From a virus: 64,000 bases of DNA. The stretch spans positions 83,980-147,979 of the IMG/VR virus record IMGVR_UViG_3300022680_000058; one strand, 5' to 3'. Positions 16,325-22,945 of this stretch are shown one piece after another; position 1 is the first letter of the stretch; the number at the start of each line of letters is the position of its first letter. Under the pieces are notes generated by a model, which saw only the letters and a list, made by a program, of their open reading frames with translations, did no database searches and had not been told where the DNA came from. Position numbers and translations under genes: made by a program.

Positions 16325-17344
16325 TCACCCGCCATATCCCATCTGAACACAGATAGGATCAATGTCCCCCTCATCGCCACACCCCCTGGAACCTGGTCGA
16401 CACCAAAAGGCATTCGCCGTCACCTTCGACGCCTCCAACGATGGGTCTCTGATGAAACCACGAGCACACCCCCAGGCATCGTCACAAGCGCCCCTTGGAA
16501 CCTCACAACGACCTCCCCAGGCAATGATTGGCGCCCCGGTAACCCTTTGCTTGTCTCTCCCGGTGACGAGCCCTGTAGCGAGCTCTACAGTCCTCTCGCA
16601 ATGACGACGATGTCTGTCACTCCAAAGCTTCTCTGGACACCCTGGGGCTTCTCCAGAGCACACCCGTCTCACAGTCCTGGGGAATGCGTCCGGCATCTCA
16701 CAACTCACATCCAACTGAGAAATCCACCGCTGTCGATCATGTCGAGGGGCAGCAGCTCCAACAACAAACCTCGACGCCCGCCTCATCACAGAGATGATTG
16801 TTTCCCCATTGACATCACATTCAGTGATCAATGGAACAGCAGGTCTGTTACAACTCCTGTTCCTGATGTTGTTCAAGACTTGCCATATACCCCTGCAATC
16901 GGCCTCAGAACCCTCCTGCTCGCTCGTGCATATCCTGAGGAGCCCCACAATCGACGCGCCTGTGGACTCCTCTCTCGGGACATTCCACGTCTCAGCACGC
17001 CGAGCCGCCGGTGACTTCCACTGCCATCGCCGAACGCTCCTACCTTGTTTTCTTGACTTGACCTTAGCCTTCTCGGGGAGCTTTATTGACTTGATGGCCT
17101 CTTCTCGTGCCCTTAGGCTTTCCTCGACGTCTACCCACCGTTGACGTTCCCTCTCATCAATCTCCTGCCATCTCCTTTCAACGTCCGAGGCGAGGTCATC
17201 AGTCTCCACGACTCCTTCAATCTCATGATCTTGAGGATTTGAACAACCAAAGAACCAGAGAGCTCCAAGCACAGCGACTGAAAACCACGTCAAAAAACCT
17301 ACGACAGAACAAAACCTTGGCGCGAACCCTTCACGAAAACTCAT
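16325..17344 (-). CDS. Exported coiled-coil protein, possible cell-wall enzyme
   Basis: 339 residues. A hydrophobic segment (13-32) ends in FFGC, either a signal anchor or a poor lipobox. A long charged helix (about 45-85) follows, then a globular part with ICTSEQ...CRGIWQVLNNIRNR. That stretch resembles bacterial muralytic proteins in which a conserved Glu sits in a Ser-Glu pair. Eleven or more cysteines suggest disulfides, consistent with a periplasmic location. It is convergent with the endolysin, supporting a lysis or envelope role, but the enzymatic call is tentative. Confidence 0.6.
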   Translation of the reverse strand: MSFREGFAPRFCSVVGFLTWFSVAVLGALWFFGCSNPQDHEIEGVVETDDLASDVERRWQEIDERERQRWVDVEESLRAREEAIKSIKLPEKAKVKSRKQGRSVRRWQWKSPAARRAETWNVPREESTGASIVGLLRICTSEQEGSEADCRGIWQVLNNIRNRSCNRPAVPLITECDVNGETIISVMRRASRFVVGAAAPRHDRQRWISQLDVSCEMPDAFPRTVRRVCSGEAPGCPEKLWSDRHRRHCERTVELATGLVTGRDKQRVTGAPIIAWGGRCEVPRGACDDAWGCARGFIRDPSLEASKVTANAFWCRPGSRGCGDEGDIDPICVQMGYGG

Positions 17345-17427
17345 GAAGAACCTCCTGTTTTCTGCTTTATTGGATTCTTTTGGTTTGGTTTGCCTCGTGT
17401 GACATCGAGGCTGGACAGGCTATCACA

Positions 17428-17685
17428 TCACCAGTCTTTCGCAAATCCAGGCGGACACGTCCGTTCCTTTTTGGACTTGATCAAGAGCTTCGATGCTGCC
17501 TCACCATGTATCCTGTTTCTGATCTTCAGATGACCACGTTTCTTCAGATACTTGTCACAGTTTTTGTGAACAGCCTTTTGAAAAGCATGCCATCCCATGC
17601 TCTTCCCTTCTCCATCCTCATCTTCATCGTCATTCTTCAGGGGGTCAGGAGGATAAAGAACGTCAACATCAAAATGACCAGCCAT
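17428..17685 (-). CDS. Small charged unknown protein
   Basis: 85 residues; an acidic run (NDDEDEDGEG) is followed by a basic helix (VHKNCDKYLKKRGHLKIRNR). No family recognised. It follows the 17701 gene in the same direction, separated by 15 bases. Confidence 0.55.
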   Translation of the reverse strand: MAGHFDVDVLYPPDPLKNDDEDEDGEGKSMGWHAFQKAVHKNCDKYLKKRGHLKIRNRIHGEAASKLLIKSKKERTCPPGFAKDW

Positions 17686-17700
17686 AAGCCACCAACCTTT

Positions 17701-18411
17701 CTATCGTTCTGTGATCCCCCACTCGACCACATCGACCACATCACCAGGCAACTGTTGGACCTGCCCGAAGCTTCTCGGGAGCTCGAACCCTTCAGCGAGC
17801 TTTTCCATTCCAGCTCGAATCAAAGTCGACGTCACGAACTCTTCGACCTGAGACTTCGCGGCAGAAACGACCCTTTCCGCCGACTCCTCGAACTGTTTGA
17901 GAATGAAAGGAGCGCTACTACTGAACCATTTGAATAGCTCAGCAAATATCCACGAGATCCTCTCTCGGTCCTTTTTTGTGAGCGTTTTTTTGCTCAAAAT
18001 CCTGTCGAGCTCTTCCTGACGACCTTCGATTGAAGATGTAAGCTCCCAGACCTGGCTCCGAAACCGCTTCAAGACCTTCACCTGCTCCGACTCGTGGGTC
18101 TCGGGAACAGGCTCGATCTCACCCTTCCCCGTGACGAACTTCAGTGTACACGGTATCCCATCACCATGGTTGAGCGTTGTAATGGCCTGGGCAAACTGGA
18201 CCGGAGACATTTCAAGCTCGATGAGCTCCTGATCCCGAAAAAACCGATCCCGAGAAAGTGAGTGCTGTCGGTATGCTGTCGAGACAACGATCTGGATCTT
18301 GTCCCTGTGATTGTCGAGGTGAGATCCAAAAAGGCGCCCTCCCCCCGTCATTCTACAGATCCGCAACATCCCAAAGCTCTCGTGTTCTTCCCGATCTACC
18401 TTCTCCTTCAT
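17701..18411 (-). CDS. Phage protein of unknown function with helical C-terminus
   Basis: 236 residues. The N-terminal half (RLFGSHLDNHRDKIQIVVST, then ELEMSPVQFAQAITTLNHG) matches a type of hypothetical protein I associate with other tailed phages. The C-terminal half is a long amphipathic helix set (SSIEGRQEELDRILSKKTLT). It may form oligomers. It lies just downstream of the terminator of the small RNA at 18435, so it needs its own promoter or read-through. Confidence 0.65.
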   Translation of the reverse strand: MKEKVDREEHESFGMLRICRMTGGGRLFGSHLDNHRDKIQIVVSTAYRQHSLSRDRFFRDQELIELEMSPVQFAQAITTLNHGDGIPCTLKFVTGKGEIEPVPETHESEQVKVLKRFRSQVWELTSSIEGRQEELDRILSKKTLTKKDRERISWIFAELFKWFSSSAPFILKQFEESAERVVSAAKSQVEEFVTSTLIRAGMEKLAEGFELPRSFGQVQQLPGDVVDVVEWGITER

Positions 18412-18434
18412 GACAACCTTCTCCTTCTACTCCT

Positions 18435-18475
18435 AAAAAACGTAGCCCCTCCGGCTGGGGTGAACCGGAGGGGCT
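18435..18475 (-). terminator. Strong intrinsic terminator
   Basis: A perfect 11-bp stem (AGCCCCTCCGG with CCGGAGGGGCT) around a 10-base loop, followed in the minus direction by ACG and six T. It ends the small RNA that starts near 18615. Confidence 0.85.
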
Positions 18476-18615
18476 TTCCTGTAACAGGGGGGGGTACTGT
18501 CACCCGAACCGATGGCTCGGAAAGACTATTCAAAGCTTCCCCTTACGAACTCAGCGACTATTCATTCGCAGGTAAAAGATCGCGTCTTTGAACAGCCTTT
18601 CCAAACCACCCGTAT
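18435..18615 (-). ncRNA. Candidate structured small RNA of about 180 nt
   Basis: There is no convincing reading frame between a good promoter (18650-18622) and a strong terminator. The RNA would form a closing helix of GGAAAG/CTTTCC (18602-18597 with 18524-18519) and TTCAAAG/CTTTGAA (18592-18586 with 18535-18529), with a large internal bubble and an inner GCGA/TCGC hairpin. Length and rod-with-bubble shape recall bacterial 6S RNA, which binds sigma70 polymerase, but I see no conserved 6S sequence. Its promoter closely resembles that of the large RNA region at 29.3 kb. Confidence 0.6.
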
Positions 18616-18621
18616 ACACCT

Positions 18622-18650
18622 ATCATGGTGTCATGGTATCCGACTGTCAA
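18622..18650 (-). promoter_or_regulatory. Stable-RNA type promoter
   Basis: TTGACA (18650-18645), a 17-base spacer and CATGAT (18627-18622). It shares TTGACAGTCG and CATGATAGGTG with the promoter at 29304-29276. The -35 box overlaps the end of the methyltransferase gene. Confidence 0.65.
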
Positions 18651-19858
18651 CTGTCTCCGTTGAATTTTTCAGTCTCAGACCCCCACACGGTCCATCCCTC
18701 ACGATTCTCTCGACAGAACATCTCCAGCTTCGATCCAGGACAAAGCTTCTCCACCAGCTCGTAGAACTCAATTGGCTTTCTCGAATGCTCTCTCACATCC
18801 CCCTTGAGTTCTGTCGTCTGATTCGTCAGATTGACCACAGGGCGCCCCCTCACGGCGAGAATGCAATGCTCAGTTTTTCCACGAAGCCAGTCCCCTAATC
18901 CCATCTTGTTCTTCACCCACGTCAGGATCGTCTTCGGAGTAAACCCCCACGCATCGATCACATGATAGGCCTCATGCATGTGAGCATTCGTTGTCCACAA
19001 CCACAGTATACAATCCTCATGTGCCACAGCGCCCACGTCGAGATCACAAATGTCCTTGATGGACATACACTTGTACTCCGTCGTCCCCCGGTGTGAGGCA
19101 TCCTCATCACGCTTCTCATAGGTCCATGGTGGATCAGCAGAAATGACCCGAAACGGTCCGGTAGGCAGCGGCTGAGGCTCACTCTCGATGCTCTTGATCG
19201 CCTCACTCCTCTTCAGGTTCCGCTGAGCAAGTTTCAGGTTCGATGTGCCCTGCTTCTTGGCAAATTCGACCACCTCTCTCTGTCTCTTTGGTTCGAGCTT
19301 TGCCAACTCGTCGAGGTTGGACCCTGTGTCGAACTCTGACCCTGTGAGCTCTTCGAGAATCTCACCAGAGACTTTCTCTCCTCTGGTGACATCCCTAGCC
19401 ACTGTGGAGCGACCCTTCCCAGAACGCTTTGCGGTGTCCTCAGTGAAAGACAAAGATCTCAAGTTGAGATCTTTCTTGTCATCGCTTTCCGATGTCGAAG
19501 TCGCCTTCCCATGGCCTGTCTCTGGATGCTTCGCCAGATAGAGTGTCTTTCGTCTGGCAGTCAGCTTGGCTCTCTGCGCCGCCGTCAACTCAGCCCTCAC
19601 GAGGTTCTCATCAATCTCGGCGAGCTCAGCTTCAATCTCGTCATATCTCTTGAAGTTCACCGGAATCTCATTCCTGCCGAGCTGTTTGAACGCCGCGAGC
19701 CTATGAGCTCCAGCAACGAGTCGCCTCTCAGGAGTAACGATGATCGGCTGGAGAAGACCAACCTCCTCAATACTCTCGACCAGATTTTGAACCTTCGCCG
19801 GTTCAACGAATCGACGCCCCGAAGGGACAATGACCTCATCCACTGCTACTGTACTCAT
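18647..19858 (-). CDS. ParB-like domain fused to MT-A70 adenine methyltransferase
   Basis: 403 residues. The N-terminus (about 1-90) is a ParB/Srx-like nuclease-fold domain with VESIEEVGLLQPIIVTPERR and AGAHRLAAFKQLG. A helix-turn-helix-like middle (about 150-215) follows. The C-terminal domain (about 235-400) has the DPPW catalytic motif and ILWLWTTNAHMHEA, then WVKNKMGLGDWLRGKTEHC, as in MT-A70 N6-adenine methyltransferases. Fused ParB-methyltransferases are common in phages and usually modify phage DNA to evade host restriction. The ATG at 19858 overlaps the previous stop and follows AGAGGT. Confidence 0.85.
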   Translation of the reverse strand: MSTVAVDEVIVPSGRRFVEPAKVQNLVESIEEVGLLQPIIVTPERRLVAGAHRLAAFKQLGRNEIPVNFKRYDEIEAELAEIDENLVRAELTAAQRAKLTARRKTLYLAKHPETGHGKATSTSESDDKKDLNLRSLSFTEDTAKRSGKGRSTVARDVTRGEKVSGEILEELTGSEFDTGSNLDELAKLEPKRQREVVEFAKKQGTSNLKLAQRNLKRSEAIKSIESEPQPLPTGPFRVISADPPWTYEKRDEDASHRGTTEYKCMSIKDICDLDVGAVAHEDCILWLWTTNAHMHEAYHVIDAWGFTPKTILTWVKNKMGLGDWLRGKTEHCILAVRGRPVVNLTNQTTELKGDVREHSRKPIEFYELVEKLCPGSKLEMFCRENREGWTVWGSETEKFNGDS

Positions 19859-20076
19859 CAAACGACCTCTACTACGCCTTCAATCCCTGGGAGCTGTAGT
19901 TGCCCTGGTAATGGGAGCACACCCACACCAGTCTTCACAATCGCTCTCTCCAAGCGACACTTCTGTTGCGATGGACACGCCCTGACATGGGCTTCAAAGT
20001 TTCTTTGGGAAAGGTTGTGGTCAGCAAAAATCTCTCGACCACATATGAGGCACGACCGTGTTAGGCGCCCAAGCAT
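19858..20076 (-). CDS. Small zinc-finger protein, leaderless
   Basis: 72 residues with C-x2-C...H-x4-C (CLICGREIFADHNLSQRNFE followed by AHVRAC), a C2HC-type finger. It is translated with the ParB-methyltransferase and might direct or regulate it. No Shine-Dalgarno sequence; the -10 box ends six bases before the ATG. Confidence 0.65.
   Translation of the reverse strand: MLGRLTRSCLICGREIFADHNLSQRNFEAHVRACPSQQKCRLERAIVKTGVGVLPLPGQLQLPGIEGVVEVV
19995..20007. repeat. 13-bp inverted repeat CAAAG-TTT-CTTTG
   Basis: One of four exact copies in the window (others at 24865, 38439, 48649), plus a variant with TGT in the middle beside the tmRNA. This copy lies inside a coding region. Confidence 0.5.
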
Positions 20077-20082
20077 TCTATG

Positions 20083-20111
20083 AATCTAGTATGACAATCT
20101 CACACTGTCAA
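20083..20111 (-). promoter_or_regulatory. Sigma70-type promoter, leaderless output
   Basis: TTGACA (20111-20106), a 17-base spacer and TAGATT (20088-20083), then six bases to ATG 20076. Confidence 0.7.
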
Positions 20112-20117
20112 CCCGAG

Positions 20118-20555
20118 TCACAATACAGCATCGAACCGCTTCTGTGCCGCCGGTCGGATGTCTTTCTTCGGCGTCGGCTTCCACCGCCCGAGGTCCATCT
20201 TGTTGACGCTCTTCTTGGCAGCCTTCTTCGCTCCCCTTCGACCGAGGACGACAGTCACCATGAGACCTTTGACGTTCCCATTCTTGAGCCAGTCCAACGG
20301 TCTGAAGTAGAGGATCTCATCAGAGAACTCCAAGGCATAGTACCAATCCTGGCCACTCCACGATGACAATGGTCCAGGCATCGACGATGAGCTTGCAGGC
20401 TTTGACTTCGACTTCTCCTTCTTGCCCATCACCTGGCCAGGAGACGGGACTGTATAGCCCCCGATCATCGCCTCAGCCATCGTCTCGGACTCACCATCCA
20501 AGAGATTCCCGATCCCCTCCAGCAACACGCCATTCACTGAACGAACATCCATCTC
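20118..20555 (-). CDS. Propeptide-family protein 1
   Basis: About 145 residues. The N-terminus has the shared module: MDVRSVNGVLLEGIGNLLDG, then ETMAE before AMIGGY and VPSPGQVMG. The M-A-E site fits the [L/I/M]-x-E cleavage consensus of T4-like prohead proteases. The mature part has a Lys/Ser linker and a small beta-rich domain (DWYYALEFSDEILYF) ending in a basic tail. Function unknown; a protein packaged in the capsid is the inference from the N-terminus. It is the last gene of the cassette. Confidence 0.65.
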   Translation of the reverse strand, partial: EMDVRSVNGVLLEGIGNLLDGESETMAEAMIGGYTVPSPGQVMGKKEKSKSKPASSSSMPGPLSSWSGQDWYYALEFSDEILYFRPLDWLKNGNVKGLMVTVVLGRRGAKKAAKKSVNKMDLGRWKPTPKKDIRPAAQKRFDAVL

Positions 20556-20557
20556 CA

Positions 20558-20896
20558 TCACCTCAAAATCTTTCCGAGCCGAACCCTACTCCTCGTAGCT
20601 CCCTCAATGTACCTAACCACATCAGGGAGTGTGTCGAGGTGTCGGCTTCGACGCCCAGTCTTCACTTGCGTCGCGACCCAGAACCGCTTCGTGGCATTCG
20701 CCGTGTCGCCCTTCTTGAGCTCGACAAACCACCTGTTGTCGCTGTCCCTGTAGACAGCCCCTCCATTGTGCCGATGGAGAACAATCTCATCTGTCCTAAT
20801 AGGCTCGACGTACAACTCCTGGAGCACCTCAAGATCACCACCTTGAAGGCCAACGATCGCCTCGCCGAGCACAAGATTCACAGCATTGATATCCAT
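20558..20896 (-). CDS. Propeptide-family protein 2
   Basis: About 112 residues. The N-terminus MDINAVNLVLGEAIVGLQGG then EVLQE belongs to the shared module; L-Q-E would be the cleavage site. The remainder (GGAVYRDSDNRWFVELKKGD and a basic Arg-rich end) is a small beta domain of unknown function. It overlaps the next gene by four bases or less. Confidence 0.65.
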   Translation of the reverse strand: MDINAVNLVLGEAIVGLQGGDLEVLQELYVEPIRTDEIVLHRHNGGAVYRDSDNRWFVELKKGDTANATKRFWVATQVKTGRRSRHLDTLPDVVRYIEGATRSRVRLGKILR

Positions 20897-20910
20897 CAAG
20901 CGCCTCTTTC

Positions 20911-21420
20911 TCAGAGCTGCTCAGCAAGGATGTGAAGCTGTGGGAGGTCACCATCTACACCAAGCGTTCCAGTGATCACCTGGAACTGGATCGATGTCAC
21001 CTCGTTGAGGACCGTGTTCCTCCCGAAGGCCTTATAGGTCCCGCTCGACGACTCTCGATAGTAGAGGTTGATATCCGAATTCGCGATTGGAGTGTTTGAA
21101 CCACCACCAACATGGCCAACGAGCGCCCCGATCTCCCCGAGGGTCCCATCGATCCGAACCGGGGTCGAGAAGTTGGCCATCTCCCACTGGATAGTCCCTG
21201 AGCTCCCACTGACGACCGTGATCGAGTTGTTCGCCTCACTGACTGTCGCGTCAGTGGAGGACTCGACGTTTTCAGCCGTGAGGCTCACTCTTTCAAGCTT
21301 CGGAAGCGCCGAGATTCGAGTCTTCAGCGCAGACTTGAAAGTGGTATCGAGGTTCGAGTATGCATCGACAGCATCCGACAGGATCTGCTGAAACATTGAA
21401 AACGTCGTTTGGATTGCCAT
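20911..21420 (-). CDS. Probable virion-associated beta-rich protein
   Basis: 169 residues. A helical N-terminus (FSMFQQILSDAVDAYSNLDT) is followed by a Ser/Thr/Gly-rich beta domain with GTIQWEMANFSTPVRIDG and NLYYRESSSGTYKAFG, in the style of phage structural or decoration proteins. It lacks the [L/I]-x-E propeptide of its neighbours. The start at 21420 was chosen over an upstream ATG that reads into the preceding gene. Confidence 0.6.
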   Translation of the reverse strand: MAIQTTFSMFQQILSDAVDAYSNLDTTFKSALKTRISALPKLERVSLTAENVESSTDATVSEANNSITVVSGSSGTIQWEMANFSTPVRIDGTLGEIGALVGHVGGGSNTPIANSDINLYYRESSSGTYKAFGRNTVLNEVTSIQFQVITGTLGVDGDLPQLHILAEQL

Positions 21421-21425
21421 GCTGA

Positions 21426-21884
21426 TCACCTTTCTATTGAGACAGGTCTCGTCTTGTCCGCCCCAGAAGGCATCGACGGCTTCTGCTCTGGTTTGAGTAT
21501 AACACCTGTCTTGGCGCCAAACTTTTTGTTCCACGCCGCGAGAGTCATCGCCCGCCTATACTCATCACCTGGAGCGCCCGTGATCCTCTTCGGTCCGTCT
21601 GACTTCACCCGCTTGAACTGTACCGGGTAGACCGTCCCGAGCGCCACCTCAATGACCGTGTTCTCGTCTTTCAACGACTCAGCGGCGAGCTCTGTCATTG
21701 TGAAGATATCTCGATGGAGAGCATCCTGTCGCCAGTTCCGCTTTGCCGTCCCGTACCCAATGAGAACAGGCGCCTCTTCCATGCGGAAAATCCACACAGT
21801 GAGCTCAGACCCCTTACGCCACCTCACAATGACCTCTCCAGGCGCCATCAAAGCTTCGGATAGCCTCTGAGACAAGGAGAGCAT
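21426..21884 (-). CDS. Propeptide-family protein 3 (short form)
   Basis: 152 residues. The N-terminus MLSLSQRLSE then ALMAPGEVIV is close to that of the 24900 gene (MRLSDVLLE then AAMAGSYKV), so it carries the short form of the module with L-S-E as possible cleavage site. The rest is a compact alpha/beta domain without recognised motif. It is separated from the 21885 gene by no bases. Confidence 0.6.
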   Translation of the reverse strand: MLSLSQRLSEALMAPGEVIVRWRKGSELTVWIFRMEEAPVLIGYGTAKRNWRQDALHRDIFTMTELAAESLKDENTVIEVALGTVYPVQFKRVKSDGPKRITGAPGDEYRRAMTLAAWNKKFGAKTGVILKPEQKPSMPSGADKTRPVSIER

Positions 21885-22910
21885 CTACGCCGCCAGGAGC
21901 CCTTTCAGGGACGCTCTGAGGGCTTCGAACATCTTGAGCTGTCGCTTGTCGACCTTCTTCTTTGGGACAGCGACACCCGCCGGAACATGTGGGAACTCTC
22001 CTCTCTGAAGATACTTTTCCATCATGTCAATCCACATCGAGACAGGCCCGAACGCTGGCGACACATAGGCGTTGTACCTATTCATATCGAACTCTCTTCT
22101 GACGACAGCCAACAAATCCTGAAGATCATCACGATCATCACTCTGCATATCCGGCTTCATCACCCGAATGACTGTAGCAAGAGAAGGTTCGTAGTCCTTT
22201 CGCTGCAAGGGAGAGTAACTTCTGTCGCTCGACCCCTTCGCTTCACTCCAAAGCAGCCCCTTCAACAGGGCGATGAACGTGAAAACTCTGGCGTCTGGGA
22301 TCTGAGGTCCGGTATTCGGTGACTTCGGTGCTCTCGGAGGAGGACCAACGATCCGGTCATAGACCGTCGGAGCGCCGCTCTTTCGAGATGCTCTCTTTTT
22401 CGGCTCCTTTACCGTCGCCTTCTTCCCAGGACCGCCGCCCTTCTGCTTCGACACAGCCGCTCTAGCAGCATCGATGAGGTCTCGGATCTTTCTCGCCGCC
22501 AGGACATCACCAAACGTGATATCCGTTCTCTGCCTTGCCTGATCAAGACGCTTCGCGTGAGCCCTTGCCACCTTGAGCCACTCTCTCAACCTGGAAAGGA
22601 CTTCTTTCCTGTACTTCGGAAGCATCTGCTCAGTCTGCTTTGGAAGCTTCTGAAGGAGCTCCCTAACGACACTCGCCTCTGGGGTTCGATTCGGGTCGGT
22701 GAGCTTCCCATGACCAGCAACAAGAGGCTCCAGAGCACTCTCGATGGGGTCCATGACCTCATCATCCGTCGCCCCGACAGCCATCCCATACTTCCGGTGC
22801 ATTTGCATCGGAGAGAGAACTTTGAACCTCTCTGTCAGAGCTTCGATCTCCTCGATCTGAAAAGCCGCGATCGACTGTTCGAGAACCAAATTGACCATCC
22901 TGATGTCCAT
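21885..22910 (-). CDS. Propeptide-family protein 4
   Basis: 341 residues from ATG 22910. The N-terminus has MDIRMVNLVLEQSIAAFQ, EALTE, then FKVLSPMQMHRKYGM, a full version of the shared module. The middle is a long basic helical region (LREWLKVARAHAKRLDQARQ) with a Lys/Arg-rich linker. The C-terminal part is helical (LQDLLAVVRREFDMNRYNAY). No enzyme motif is visible; the high positive charge would suit DNA binding inside a capsid. Confidence 0.65.
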   Translation of the reverse strand: MDIRMVNLVLEQSIAAFQIEEIEALTERFKVLSPMQMHRKYGMAVGATDDEVMDPIESALEPLVAGHGKLTDPNRTPEASVVRELLQKLPKQTEQMLPKYRKEVLSRLREWLKVARAHAKRLDQARQRTDITFGDVLAARKIRDLIDAARAAVSKQKGGGPGKKATVKEPKKRASRKSGAPTVYDRIVGPPPRAPKSPNTGPQIPDARVFTFIALLKGLLWSEAKGSSDRSYSPLQRKDYEPSLATVIRVMKPDMQSDDRDDLQDLLAVVRREFDMNRYNAYVSPAFGPVSMWIDMMEKYLQRGEFPHVPAGVAVPKKKVDKRQLKMFEALRASLKGLLAA

Positions 22911-22945
22911 CCTACACCTGCCCTCCGAAAACCAACGTACCACAA

